Notes: a model not told the origin generated them from the sequence alone. DNA of 64,000 bases from Glycine soja (GCF_004193775.1 NC_041008.1:42193136-42257135), one strand, 5' to 3'. Shown: positions 36,080-50,025, counted from the first letter of the stretch. Numbers and translations are program-made.

Positions 36080-38511
36080 TTTTTTTTATACAACTGTCTT
36101 GAAAACATGTTTATGCAACAACTATTTTAATTTTCTTATTGTTTCTTACAATAGTCTTTATTTCTCTAAATTTAGGAGGTAAGTTTTTTTTAGTCTTTCA
36201 AATAAATATTTTTTACAATTTTATTTCCTCAAATTCTAAAAATACTATTTTTAGTCCCTCTGTCAAAGTTTGAGACACTAAAAAATGTAAATTTTATTAG
36301 AATGGAGGGACAAAATGAGCATTTTTAAAATTTGAGAGACTAAAAAATATAAATTTTTATTTGAAAGACTAAAAAAATACACTTTTAATTTGAAGGACTA
36401 AAAATATAATTAAGCTTTTTTTATTTTCTTGTTTATGATAAATTAATTTGTAATGATTATTTACTTGTTATTAACAATTAACATAAAAGCATCACACGAA
36501 AAAAAAACATGCGATACTTTTTTTAAGAATAATTTATTTTTAACTGTTGATATAAAAAAAATATTGATTCAAGAACGTCATTAACATTTTCCTACCATAG
36601 TCTATTAAAAAAAATAACCATAAAAAATTCAAATGTTGAAAACTAAAGGATAAACCGTCAAATTCATTTCCGAAAATATAAGACATGATAATTAGTATCT
36701 AAAATATCAAAAATTAAAATTTAGTAAAAATATAATAAATTATTCTTACAGAAAATGTAATGATAATTTAGTTCCTAAATTTTTTAATTTAATGTCAAAT
36801 TAATCATAAAAATATAATTTATTTTTAAATTGATTTTTGGACATTACAATTTAATAACAAAATAATTTCATAAATTTAACAACAACATTAATTTATCACA
36901 CTACTAAATTTATATTTGACATTTTTAAGGATCAATTATAACCTGCTCAGCGCATCACACTGTTATGATCAAATTTGGTTATTTACTCAAAAGTAAAATT
37001 GTTGTAATGGAAATAGGTTAGGCTATTTTTTTTTCAAGAAGAGATGGGGTGTATTCCTCGAGGCAGGTCCACATGACTAGGTTTTGAGGGTTATTATAGT
37101 AACATACTTTCCTTTTAGCGTACATGAACAGACTATGCAATAAAAATATTTTATAATTGAGATTTATTCTAAGAAAAAGTACGAGGACATTTTGTAACAC
37201 CATTCATTATTAAAATTCTACATGGGCATCGTTTTTTCTTTAACATTAGATGTTCTATACTGACAATTAGACACTAATTTCTCTTCATGTGTATGTATTA
37301 ATATTAAAGTATTCTTTTTATTGAAGTCTTTTCTGTATATACGGTGAGAAAGTGAATCCAATCAACATATTTTAAAAATGAATTTTGCTTACTAATGCTC
37401 TTAACATATTAATTAAAAATAAAAAATATTTAATATGAAGATTATGAGATCATGAAAAAGTCAAGAATTATTCAATTTTAGATATTTCAATAAAAATATT
37501 TTTTATTTTGATTTTTTAACCCATATCTAAGAATATTTGTTAGCATTTGTCTTATATTTACTTGTCTCTCAAATATAAAACCGATTCATGTTAATTAAGA
37601 AATTTAGTTAATCATATTAATTAATTACACCAAATTCAATCAAAAATAATTTTTTTAATTTTATCTTTTATTAAAACTTTGATATAAAAATAAAAAAGTC
37701 ATTGAAATTAATATTTCAATTAAATAAAAAATATTTTAAAATTATTAATATTAAATAAGATAAAGTTGGTTGAAAAAATTTTATATTTAAAATAAAAAAA
37801 AATTATATTTGAAACAAAAGAGATTTAGACAAATAAGAAGGGTGGATATGAAAGCATTTGGCACAGAGAAAGGTATTTTGGGGGAATGGGCCCCCTTTTG
37901 CATTGAATTTGATATGGCATCGTGTTTCCAAGTTTGAAATCTACGTGGGTTGCTCCGTTTTAGTCAAATCTCAATTCTCAACATACCAACCAACCGAAAG
38001 GTATTGGTAGTTTTTTTCCTCCCCAACGGTCGAAGAACTGTCCTATTAATTGTATGCATTTTGTTTTGGTTTTGACCAAAGGCAGATGCACGTTCATGTT
38101 CATATGCTTCCTTCCACTACCTTGACCGTATAAGTGCACCTTAATCACGTTGTCGTAGACGGCGAGTTTCTTATGTAGGGTTTGATCTTTGAGAAAAGAA
38201 AAAAAGATATATCATTGCCCTACCTAATTCACCTGTCTATGAAATCTTTTCGGCCCCTCTTCTCAAGGCCTGCAATCATTCTATTCGTTGCACTGCGCTC
38301 TTCAATAGTGACGGTACTTAGGATGCTTCAAACTTGCATGTGACTAGCAAAATTATTGTAAAAAAAATCCAGGTTTATTTAATAATTTGATTCTTATATA
38401 TTTCTTTATCAATAAATATTAACTTGTTAATTATTTTAGAAATATCAGTTGGAGAATTCTAACTCATGGTCTTCCCACTCCTCTCTCCATTCATATTTCC
38501 TGAATAATTGA
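36080..38511. other. AT-rich intergenic DNA
   Basis: No gene is recognised. 36190-36420 has repeated 'AGTCCCTC/GAGGGAC...' words in both orientations, as in the ends of non-autonomous elements, but no clear pair of termini. Confidence 0.4.
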
Positions 38512-39056
38512 ATGAATCTTATATTTTCTTAATTCTTATATTTGTGTCAACTTTTCTTTGTATCACCTATTTAGTTCTCATATGACATTCTTTTTATGGT
38601 TTAGTCTATGTTTTTAGTTTTTTAATAGTGTAAAATCATTATAAAATGGAAGCAAAATGATCAAAACATTTTTCTTAAATCACTGAATCAATCTTATATT
38701 TTTTTTAATTTTTATATTTGTGTCAATTTTTCGTTGTACCACCTATCAATTATAGGTTTATAGGTTTTAGTTCTCATACGACATTTTTTATGGTTTAGTC
38801 TATGTTTTTAGTTTTTTTTAATAATGTAAAAGTGTCACAAAATGGAAGCAAAATAATCATTACATCTTTCCTGGCTAGGTGGATCAATCTTATATTTTCT
38901 TAATTCTCATATTTGTGTCAACTTTTTATTGTACCACCTATAAATTATACGTTTTAGTTCTCATATGACATTTTTTTATCATTTAGTCTATGTTTTTAGT
39001 TTTTTAATAATATAAAATCGTCACAAAATGGAAGCAAAATGATCAAAACATAAAAA
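38512..39056 (+). repeat. Tandem triplication, unit about 175-195 bp
   Basis: Three successive copies start at AATCTTATATTTT or AATCAATCTTATATTTT near 38512, 38686 and 38881. Each runs through CTATGTTTTTAGTTTTTTAA and CAAAATGGAAGCAAAATGAT. They differ by substitutions and small indels, including a duplicated TATAGGTTT in copy 2. Confidence 0.9.
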
Positions 39057-41694
39057 AAATAATGTTACTTATATAAAGATTAAAACATATAATTTATAGG
39101 TATATAATGACTAAAACGAAAAGCTAACACAAGTATGACAATTACATAATAATTAAACCTTTAATATTTGATGATTATGATATTTTTGCTCTATGTATGT
39201 AACTCAAGGTTATAGATTCCTTAACTAAGATATGAGCTTTGACATCAAACTTAAACGTATAGTTCTTGCAGATATCATTTTATTTTAAAACATAGTGATC
39301 CAATGGAATAGAGATTAAGTTGGTGCTAAATAAATGTCCCACATAATTCCTAGATTAAAAAAAATGTAACTTAGATTATTTTTTATAAGATATTTTAATT
39401 AGTTTTTAATTTTTTTACTAGTAGAAAAGTTTTTTTATTATTCAGTAAATAAACTTTTTTAGTAATTTCTAACATTTTTAAAACACTACTTGAAGTAATA
39501 TTTTTTAAAACGTTAACTTCTACTTTTTTATATTTTTTTCCATTTTTATCTTTAATATATTAATCAAATTTTTTAATTTTCCTTTTAAAATAAATTATAA
39601 TTATATTATTTTTTATTTTTCAATTATTTTAACAACTAATTTTATCGAACACTTATAATTTAATAAATTAATTTTTCAAAGTTACCAGCTGGCTTTCCCG
39701 CTTCCTGCTACCATCTTTTAGCTTTCAAGTATAAGATTATTTGTTTAGAGCAATATCTAAATTAAGCACGGGAGAAGGAAAAAAGAAATTAATAATTAAT
39801 TGTCCAAAGTTTACATCTGTTTCTTTGATTATATTTCCTGTCGGTATAAAACATTTCAATGGTATATTCGATAACGAGGAAGTTCTCGTCCTTCAAAAAG
39901 TAGGCTACTACATGAATCTCAACTTCCATTCCTTTATGTGAACGAGATCAAAGAAAACTTTGACTCACAAGATATCTATTTATCTTTTATGGTGTGATTG
40001 GTTTGAGAAAAAGTAAGAAGAAATAAAATAGAGAAGAAGAAAAAAAACATTATTTATAAAAAATTTCTCCTGTTTGGTTGGAAAGAAAATGTAAGAAAAA
40101 ATTGATTTCTAAAAATAAAACTTTAAATTTTTTCTCTTTGATTATTTTTAATTCAAATTTTAATTTTCTTTTCTTTTCTTATTGTTCATCTATCCAACCA
40201 AACGAATCATTAGAGTCTGTTAAATTAGAGGAAATTTTTATTTCTTTTAGTTTTAGTATTCAAAATAGACTCAATTAAATAATGGTAAGCATGCTAAGTG
40301 ACTTTGTTATGCTCAATTGATAGTTCGTACCAACCGTTTGAAGTCTCTAGTAAACTATTTTGTTAAGAGTGTATCCAAGCTCATTGTGTAGGATTTCTAT
40401 AATGGCCTGCAATATGAATCTTTTGTTAATCATTTCTATCTAGCTTGTCCATGTCTATACTCGTCAAAGAAAACTGCATTGCATTTTTTCCGTATTGTCG
40501 CATGTCTATCATGTTGCTCCATATCAAAAAGTAAGCTACATTTTCGAATGATTCAATAACAAAACAATATACAAAATATTAAATTATAAAAGTTTAATAT
40601 CTATATATATTGATCAGTTTTATATTATCATTTAATAATAAATTATAATTTAAATTATTTTAAGATAATTATTTAAAAAATTAATAAATTTAACTTACAT
40701 AATGAATGATTATATAAAAATTTTACCTTTTCAGTAAATAACCTTTTTTCTCAAATTAGAATTAATAACCTACGTACGTATATAGTTTTGCCGCTATTAT
40801 TACTTTTTAATTTAATTTAAATTCCATGACTGCTAGTAGAATGAACTTCTAGAGGAAATAAAATTCCAGACGCCGGCTACCATTTTAGCATCCTTTTCAT
40901 GTAGTTTTTTTGTTTTATTTTTCTTTAGAGACACTAACAAATATATTAGTATTATTATTACTTTAGGGAGAGTTTATAGTCATTCATATTACTTCTACCG
41001 ACTCAAATATGATGATCTTTTATAGAACATATTTGTGGCATCTACAAATATAATATTATTATTACTCTATGAATCATGGATAAAATTTTTAAGATGAAAT
41101 GTCTTCATATTAATACTAAATGTTATTAGTATACATCTTTCTTGTGTTTTTATTCAAAGATATTTATAAATTAATTTAATTTCTTAAACATAGTGTACAG
41201 AAGCGTAGTGATTGACCAACTAACAGTAGTCCTACGAGTTGACGGAAAAACAATGATTGGATCCATATAACTCAAAGCTCTTGGCATTACGCATCTCATT
41301 CGAGAGTATTTTTATATAGGATAAACCTCATTTATCTAGCACTCTTTTTCTGTTGATGTGGCATGGGCGCATAGGTATAGCAAAGGGGTTGAAAACACTA
41401 TTCAATTTATTGCTTTACTTTCCTGCCGAACCCTATATACCTCTTTCCTTCTACCAGACAATTTAGAGGACATTTTAATTTCAATACTATTATTTATACA
41501 ATAATTTTAGTACAATATGTTTATGTAAAACTAAGTGTTCAATGGACAGGGTTACCAGGTTTGGGCTCCAAAAGCCCAATCTTATCTAATCCACAAGTTG
41601 ACCATTGAAGATCTGAACCAACCCAAATGAACTTTTAGGTTAAGTGGATTGGGTGTGAACTAGAACAAGTAAGTTTTTTTTTCTAAGAAAAAAA
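39057..41694. other. AT-rich intergenic DNA, no recognised gene
   Basis: Short open frames only (39741-39941, 40078-40278) with no domain resemblance. No repeat structure or termini were identified. Confidence 0.4.
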
Positions 41695-41933
41695 TGCTCA
41701 CTTGTATTCTATCATTCAATTGTATAGCAAGATACATTATTGTAGCTTGTCAAAGCTAACAACCAGAACAATAAAACTGACCCACTATGTGGGTTTTACA
41801 ACTGCAAAAGAAAACTAAGTAGCTTTTCAAGCTACTCTTCCCTAAAGACTCGGTCAAAATAACTGACTATTATTGAAACAGAATCCTACTAGTTAAAACA
41901 GAACAAAAAAAAAATAATAAATATTTACTAACA
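41695..41933 (-). repeat. 3' LTR of the copia element, about 239 bp
   Basis: In element orientation it starts TGTTAGTAAATATT right after the polypurine tract and ends GTGAGCA. The short LTR is typical of compact copia lineages. The outer edge is inferred from the TG...CA rule only. Confidence 0.65.
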
Positions 41934-42019
41934 TTCCTTCCCTTAAACTAAATGCTCAGCATCTAGTTTACTTTTGATGCTTCAATCAAACCCAACATGC
42001 TTCTGAGATTTAAAAACTG

Positions 42020-44687
42020 CTCCAATTTTAACGGTTTGGTCATGATATCCACAACTTGAGACTGTGAACTGCAGTGCTTTAGTTCAATGCTCCCATTCTT
42101 CACAAGATCTCTTGAAAAAATGAAAGTGCACATCTATATGTTTACTTCTTCCATGGAAAACTGGATTTTTTGACAATTGGATTGTAGAGTTGTTGTCACA
42201 CAAAACTAGCATATGATCACAACTATTAAAACCGAGAGTCTCCATAATTCTCTTAATCCAAATGCATTGACATGCGCAAGAGGCAGCAGCTATGTATTCA
42301 GCTTCCGTTGTAGATAGTGATACTGCTAGTTGCTTTTTAAATGACCATGGTACTGCTTCATTCCCTAAGAAAAACACAAAACCTGAGGTACTCTTCCTAT
42401 CATCAATGTCTCCAGCAAAGTCATTGTCTGTATATGCTACTACATTAGTGCTCTCCTCTTTCTTGTAGTATATACCAAGCTCTGTTGTTCCTTTCAAGTA
42501 TCTTAGTATCCGTTTGGCTGCAAACCAATGTGTCTTTGTAGGATTGGCCATAAATCTGCTAATCAGGCTGACTCCATACATTAAATTCAGCCTAGTTGCA
42601 GTCAAATACATTAAGCTTCCAACTACTTGTATGAATTGTGTGGCATCCACCTTAGTTCCTGTATCATTTCTTGATAGCTTTGTTCCTGGCACAATTGGAT
42701 TTTTTATTGCATTGCAATCTTGCATACCAAACTGAGTCAGAACATCATGGGCATACTTTCTTTGACACATAAAGATTCCATGATTATTCTTCAAGATTTC
42801 TATACCAAGAAAATATCTCATCCGCCCTAGATCCATCATATGAAATTCCAGCATCATAGATGATCTAAAATCATTGCACATGCTTTCATCATTTCCAGTG
42901 TATATTAGATCATCAACATATAGACTCATAATTAGAATTTTACCTCCCTTTGACTTTGTAAACAGTGTGTGTTCACAAAAACATCTCTCAAAGCCATTGC
43001 ATAGGAAATATGTCTCTATTTTGTTGTACCATGCTCTTGGTGCTTGCTTAAGCCCGTACAATGCTTTTCTCAATCTGTAAACCTTTTCTTCTTCTCCTAA
43101 TTTCACGAAGCCAATGGGTTGTCATACATATACCTCTTCCTTGAGTTCTCCATGAAGAAACACACTCTTCACATCCAGTTGATAAATACTCCAGCCGTGT
43201 TGAGCAGATATGGATACAAGAATGCGTATTGTGTCCATTTTAGCAACGGGTGCAAATACCTCAGTGTAGTCCACTCCATACTGTTGTGCATACCCTTTAG
43301 CAACTAATCTTGCTTTGAACTTATCAATTTCTCCATTTTCTTTGAGTTTGGTTTTGTATATCCATTTGACTCCAATTGGTTTCATACCTGTTGGCAAATT
43401 CGTTAGTTCCCAAGTTTTGTTCTTCTCTATGGCTACCATCTCCTTTTTCATTGCATCCCTCCATGTCTTACTCTTGACAGCTTCTTCATAAGTCACAGGA
43501 TCATCTTTTGTCACCATCATAGCATTATCTGATAGATCATCTCCTCTCTCATAGTCAGCCATCCAAACCGGTTCTTTTCTATGCCTTTTAGCCCTCCCTT
43601 GAGCAATATTATTGTTGGACAAAGGATCATCGAAATTGATTTCAGCATTTCCTATACTTGGTAATTGTGCAGATTACAGCTTGTTGTTCCAAAATTCCTG
43701 CATCATTTTGCTCAACTTCCTCAACATTATGCTCATATGCCTCTCTATCATCCCAGTCCAGATTCTTTTGCTGATTTGTGCCTTCAATTTTCTCCCAGTT
43801 CCAACACTTTTCTTCTTCGAATACAACATCTTTTCTGATAATGATTCAATTTTTAACAAGATCAAATTATTTGTAGGCTTTTGATTCATCACTAACTCCA
43901 AGAAGAACACACTTTTTGCTCTTATCATCCAGCTTTACTCGTAGTTGGTTTGGTGTATGGACATGTGCAATGCATCCAAACACCCTAAAATAATCCACAA
44001 ATGGCTTCACTCCACTCCATGCTTCTTCAAGGGTTTTATCTTGTATTGATGTTGTGAGAGTTCTATTTAGAACATGGACACACCACTTAGTTGCTTCTGG
44101 CCAGAAAATTTTTAGAACACGCCTGCCTGTCAACATAGACCGAACCATATTCATGATGGTTCTATTTTTCCTCTTAGCAACTCCATTCTGCTTAGGTGTG
44201 TAAGTTGTTGTTGATTGTCTCTGTATACCTTGAGTTTTGTAGAATTCTTTAAATGCATTGGAATTAACTCTCCACCTCTGTCTGTCCTGAGATAGATAAT
44301 GCTTCCTCCAACTTCTTTTTCTACCAGTGATTTGAAACTTTTAAATAGAGAAAAAGTTTCTACCTTGTCATGTAGAAAGTATACCCAAGTTTTTTGTGAG
44401 AAGTCATCAATATAACTTAGGAAATACTTCTTGTTGTTGTTTGATGAAGGTCGAATCAGTCCACACAAATTAGCATGAATGAGTTGAAGTTTCTCTGAAA
44501 CTCTCCATAGACTCTTCTTTGACATGGAATTTTGATGTTGTTTTCCAGTCAAACAGTGTATACATAATTCTTGTGTAATTGAAATAGTGGGCAGCCCATT
44601 CACCATTTGCTTAGAAGCAAGTGTTTTTAAGCCATCATAGCTTAAATGGCCTAAATGATTATGCCATAGTTGTGATTCCCGCTCCAA
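42020..44687 (-). pseudogene. Copia pol polyprotein: integrase, reverse transcriptase, RNase H, with frameshifts and stops
   Basis: Read right to left. 44687-44151 has the pre-integrase H-H-C-C finger (LWHNHLGHLSYDGLKTL, then CIHCLTGKQH) and the integrase core with YIDDFSQKTWVYFL and LRTDRGGE; the first catalytic Asp (usually HTDLCG) is Asn here (HANLCG). 44154-43674 holds the end of integrase (VFGCIAHVHTP). 43622-42084 is reverse transcriptase, with [33 protein letters not shown] and the catalytic YVDDL, followed by RNase H (AYTDNDFAGD, STTEAEYIAAA, SKHIDV). Frameshifts lie between 44154 and 44151 and between 43928 and 43867. In-frame stops lie at 43674 and 43119, the latter a likely CGA to TGA change, and a terminal frameshift lies near 42110. 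Not functional. Confidence 0.92.
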
Positions 44688-44700
44688 TTTAGCCTAAAAA

Positions 44701-45650
44701 CATGTTGCACCAGGTGCTACAGAGTTGTGACCGTGGATCGCATCCTTCGTCATTTCTCATGTTAATCTTGTGCTCTACGCAATGATTGACTAGTTTCTCC
44801 AATGGATTGGATGTAATTTTCCTACCCTTGTGTATCTCTTTTGATATTTTATATAGTTATGAATCTTTTATACTCATAATTGGTGATTTCATTATGTTTG
44901 TAATGCTTGATTCTATTTGATCACTAATTTCATGAAATTGAATTTTAAGTTTGACTGGAAAGTACTCTTAGAATTTGAACTGAATGAATTTACTTTTTAC
45001 GTTACGTTTCTAGGAATAGAGCATAACGTTTTGATTGCAAATAGCCCAAGATTATGATTGTAATGCTGGAATATTCATTTCATATGCAAGGGATCAATAT
45101 TTGGTAAATATTCTTAGAATTCTTGAGTGTGAGGCATCAATTCGAGGTAATTTAATGTGTGCATCAATAATGTTAGAAAATAATTCATATATATTAATCT
45201 TATTAGGATACTGAGGGTATGAACGATGAAATCCAATCCTACGTTTTTCTTGAATTAATTAAATCTGTTATTATTGTTTCCATAATTTTACGTATTTTCG
45301 ATGCGCTAAATTCTGTTATTTTTGTTATTTTCGTTATTCTACTTACTTTAGTTATCTTTCATTAGTTAGACAAACCCATGATATTTCGATTGAATTTGTA
45401 CATAACTATTGAACTATTTACTTTTATTCGGAGGAATTAAGTAACTCAAGTCCCTGTGAAGACGATATCTTTTTATAAATCTGTAACCTGTCACAACATT
45501 GGTACACTTGCAATAGTCTAACAAGTTTCTATTTTTATAAATCCGTAACCTGTCTCTTTCAGAACTTATATGAAAAACTTGTTTTCTTTCAAAAAGAATT
45601 TGAATCTTTGTGAAAACACTATTCAATCCCCTTGTTGTGATATTTTTGCC
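44701..45650 (+). mobile_element. LTR-like fragment
   Basis: Reads like the 3' part of a gypsy-type LTR: TAACTCAAGTCCCTGTGAAG near 45439, TTGGTACACTTGC at 45499, and then CAATCCCCTTGTTGTGATAT at 45624, which resembles a copia LTR end and suggests a junction of two elements. No primer site or coding domain is seen. Confidence 0.3.
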
Positions 45651-47009
45651 ACTTCATATAGAGCATGCAAAAAATGAATTAGTTGAGGCATTTAATGATT
45701 AAAATGTTGGTAATAAAATAAAAACAGAACAGTAATTAAAATGATTTAATGGTAAATGGTCAAATAATTAAAACAAAAATTGAAATCATCAAAATCCCAT
45801 AAATTTCTTAATTGGCCCATCATAAAAATTGGCACATTATAAAACACTTTTCTAGTAATCTTTTAATTTGAAATTTAAATTCAAAATAACGTCTACCAAA
45901 AAAACTAGTCCGAGAGCACATAAAAATTGGCACATTATAAAACACTCTTGAACTAGTCCGAGAGCACATGTCTACCAAAAAAACATCATTGACATCAATG
46001 CCTTCGATTAAGACCGCACTACCTAAATGATATTCACAAGTAACTAGTCAGGGTTACCCAACATTGTAAGTATGTTTTAACTCATAGGACTAGTATGAGT
46101 CAATAGAACATCCACACCAGGTCCTAAAAAGTCCCAAGGTCCAAGTTAAACCTATTGTGACCTACATCATCTACCTGATGTCTATTTTACTCCAACAAGA
46201 CTCTCAAATGTTATGATGCATGTCAAACTCTTTTGTGTACAATGGTTTCACTGAACCTTACAACTCACTTAAGTGAGCACATCCTCAACCTTCATAGCCT
46301 AGGTCATGTATAGTCAGAATACTACTCGAGCCCATTATTGCCACCTCATAGGCTAGGTCACTTAAGTGAGCACATCTTCACCCCTCATATTTGTTATAAT
46401 TAGGACCAAGAAAATGTTGTCTTTTATTTCTTATATATATAACCAAAGGTAGTATTAAAAATAAATAAATATAATATTAATTCATTCAAACTTAACTCAT
46501 AAATAAATATCATTAGAAATGTAATCATCCAACATTACAAATAAGTTATTAAATAGGTATAAATCTACACTACAAATTTGAAACACCAAACTATACAAAA
46601 TATTGATTTATAATTAAAAGACAATCTTAAAAGAACTTGTTAACAAATTCATAAATTTATACATAATAGTTCAGTATTCTTAAATATAATATGAAGTAAA
46701 TTTATACATATATTATTTGTTAAGCTATTACGATTAATAAAAAAATTAAGAAAATATAATTATTTTTTATAGAAGAATATATTTATAATATAAATATTTA
46801 TTTAAGTAATATATTTTAATTATATTAATATTATATATATATGGAGTGGAACGTAATAGAATGAGTATTATAATACTTGTATCTGCCTTTATTTCCAACT
46901 CCAATAAATAAATAATTATTTTATTTTTTTCACTTATAAATATTTTTGTAAGTACGCGTAGGATCCGAATTTATTTTGTTATCCTTCCTTGCTCAAGCCT
47001 AGTACTCAT
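45651..47009. other. Intergenic DNA with local duplications
   Basis: ATAAAAATTGGCACATTATA occurs at about 45831 and 45920, and CTAGTCCGAGAGCACA at about 45906 and 45953, a scrambled local duplication. CACTTAAGTGAGCACATC occurs near 46267 and 46358. No gene is recognised. Confidence 0.5.
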
Positions 47010-49656
47010 TGTGACACCCTCTACCCCTCACATATATATTAATAAAGGAATAAAAATTCAAATATTAATTAAAAGTATTTTTAAAACATTTTTAAATACA
47101 AGCTTTTCAAATGGGTAAAAGGCTCACATTCACTTTCTTCTACATCATATTCAGACTTGTCCAAATAAATAATAAAGTCATCTCGACTCAAAGAAGGTCA
47201 TCTAAGTCTCATACAATTAATATAGAACCTATATCCTAATGTCACATCCTATCAGAGCGTGGTGTTCCCGTGTCCTCTAGCATGAGGTTCTTCATAGTCA
47301 TCCACCTATTCATCTGCTCCCCCGAACACAAAGTTCAAGATCATCACAAGATCCAAACACAAACAGTAAACCGGGAGTGAGTTATCACATTTCTAACTAC
47401 TAGAGGGAAACAACACAACATATAGTAGTCAAATACAATTTACTTAGCATATCTCACATTATTTCATCACTTTGTCATTCATCAATCACACTTTTCATCC
47501 ATCAATCACACCTTTCAATCATCAATCACTATACACAGGAATCACACACTCCGATCAAGACATAATAACACATCAATTTCATAATAAATAATTAGCAAGC
47601 GTATGCGACAGTTATGCTAAGACTCAAGCCTATATGCAATGTGGTACCATGTCAGTGAAAAACCTCGTCGGGCGCCTAGGAGTACATGACAAGACAAACC
47701 ACACAATAATAAGTCAAGTCACTCTCACTAGGTAATATCATAGGGAGACCAGTCAGGGTCACAGTGTTTTGCGAGAATGCTCCAACCATATGGGATTAAC
47801 ATAGGCTTAAAGAAGCACTCAAACCGTGTGACCCCCAAGGCCTACACTCCGAAGAGTCCGTCAGGGCCTCTCCCTCTTGATTCAGGTCCAACCCAGAAAA
47901 TATTTTAGCACACATACTCTATCTATGAACTGTACAAAACATACGACTCCTCAATTGTTCTCAAAATAATTTTAACTCGTCACCCTTTAAGGGTCTTATC
48001 ATTAACTCGTCACCCTTAAAGGGACTTAACATCAACTCGTCACCCTAAAAGGGACTTAGCATCAACTTGTCGCCCTAAAAGGGACTTAGCATTAACTCGT
48101 CGCCCTTGAAGGGACTTATGATCGTGTGATTGTACAATTCATAGTTCACAACTCAATGCACATATATATCTCAATTATATACATACTCAATTTATCACAT
48201 ACACTTAATCCCAATCACAATGGTATAATCTCAATTTAACATGTTATCACACCTCATGAATCATATACACTTTATCTATGAACTATGCAATACACACATT
48301 TACTCAATTGTTTTCAAAATCATTTTAACTCGTCGGGTTCCCACAGTGGATCACATCACAATACTCGTCGCCCTTAAAGGGTCTTACAATTGTGTGATTG
48401 CACAGTTCATAATTCACAACTCAATACACACATCTCATCTCAATACACATGTATTTCATCATCCGTCACATGTTCAATTTATCACATATTCACAGTTTGA
48501 ATCATCATTTCATAACCTCAACATAACAATTTATACAAAAGATTTTATCACAACATGGGATGTAAAGCCTCTAAAATAGTTTCTCACAATTGTATCAAAA
48601 TCAATTAATCAAAATCCTGGGTTAAACACAAAGACATCAAGAGCACTCAAGTTTATCAATCAATTCTCATTAGAACATCAATTTGTACATAGAACACAAT
48701 AATATTGCATTCATAATCATAAAGAAAAATTATAATTCAATAAACATCCTAAAATAAGCCCAAATTTAGTTCTCCAAGGATCCCTACACATGTTCTCACT
48801 AACCCCCAATTATGAATAACTCATCCCTTACCTCTGAGCGGACTCACGTGTCTTCAGCCAGCGATAATAACATCTCTAGCGGTTCCCTGAGATTCCTTCA
48901 GTTATTCCTCTGACTGCTCCGATAGAATTCCCAAACGTCAGAGAGACGGAGAAGAGATTGAAACCTCCACTTGTACTGTCTTCATGCGATTCCTTTTTAT
49001 CCCTCCACGAATATTATCTCAAAAATCCCAACGGTGAAAGTGTGCACAATTGAATTTCGAACAACATATACAAATTTCATGAAAATCCAACGGTTAACGA
49101 AACCGAGATCGTAGTTTTAACGAGACAGTTTTGGGTTTCTGCGGGAAATTAAAATGCTACCATGCGAAGGGTTTTCCTCTAAGCTCAGATATGATTTTGA
49201 AATTCTCAACGGTGAGAATGTTTGAAATTGGGTTGCAAACGTGGTACTCAAATTTCACGACGATCCAACAACGATCCAACGGTGAACGAGTCCAAAATCG
49301 TCATTTTTTAAGACAAATTTGGTGAGCTGCGGAAAAAAGAAAGGGTTTTGAGAGGAGAAGGGGAAAAACGAAAATGAGACAAAAAAGAGGCACCTGACTT
49401 AACATAACTTTTTAGCTAACGTATTCAGCCTATTATTTGTTCTATATTTATTTATTTTATAAAAACAAACTCTATTTTATTTTCTATTAAACAAATAAAT
49501 GAAATACCTTTTCTATTTTTTCTCAAATCATTATTTTAATTAATAATTATATCTTCTTATTTATTTATTTATAAAATCTCATCATTTTTCTAAAATTCTA
49601 TTTATTTATAAATAACAATCTTTTTTAATCTAAATTTAAAAAATTGGAATGTTACA
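47010..49656. mobile_element. Probable solo LTR (2647 bp) with perfect 5-bp TSD
   Basis: Begins TGTGACACCC and ends GGAATGTTACA, with identical flanking CTCAT at 47005-47009 and 49657-49661. No polymerase, gag or primer site is found inside, so it is read as a solo LTR left by recombination between two LTRs. The style (TGTGACACCC, long non-coding, short internal repeats) fits a Ty3/gypsy family. Orientation is not certain. Confidence 0.8.
47972..48123 (+). repeat. 30-31 bp tandem repeat inside the solo LTR
   Basis: Five direct copies of AACTCGTCACCCTTAAAGGG followed by ACTTAGCATC-type sequence, with small changes. Each contains a short inverted repeat CCCTT/AAGGG. Two degenerate copies lie near 48329 and 48362. 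Confidence 0.9.
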
Positions 49657-50025
49657 CTCATTATCATCATTGGTTAATATAAAATTCTGAGTCGCACGCA
49701 TCAAGCAGTCGAAATGCAGAACGGGACAAGAAGCTGCTAGGGACCCAATGGTCACATCAATGGAAAAATGTTTGTCGATCGAAATCTGAAAAAAAAGGTG
49801 TTTAATTTATGGGGTGGACCCACATGAATGAATTGTACATGGAGTCATGTACTAGTACTGGGTGGTGCTCTTCATTTTTTGTTCTTTTTCCTTAATTATA
49901 TAATGCAGGCCACTCTTCCACCTCCATAGATCCATTCCCTACATCCCCCACCACACCACACGCCCTCTCTCATGTCTTTTTTCCTTTTCTAATTGCTTTC
50001 ACTTTTCATAACTTTATTTTTAGCC
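49657..50025 (+). promoter_or_regulatory. Upstream region of the LBD gene
   Basis: About 370 bp between the solo LTR and the TATA box, including CT-rich stretches (CCACTCTTCCACCTCC near 49911). No specific operator is claimed. The retroelement therefore ends about 480 bp before the start codon. Confidence 0.4.

Larger units (their letters stand above)
41695..44700 (-). mobile_element. 5'-truncated Ty1/copia retrotransposon
   Basis: Minus-strand element with integrase, reverse transcriptase, RNase H, polypurine tract (TTAAGGGAAGGAA) and one short LTR (41695-41933). The 5' LTR, primer site and gag are missing; homology stops at about 44693 within the pre-integrase region. No paired LTR is found in the window. 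Confidence 0.9.

Noticed and set aside
39741..40278. Two 66-aa open frames in AT-rich DNA
   Set aside because: Composition-driven, no start context and no family resemblance.
47972..48123. Regular 30-bp repeats as a CRISPR array
   Set aside because: No unique spacers between units, and it lies inside a plant LTR; it is a plain tandem repeat.
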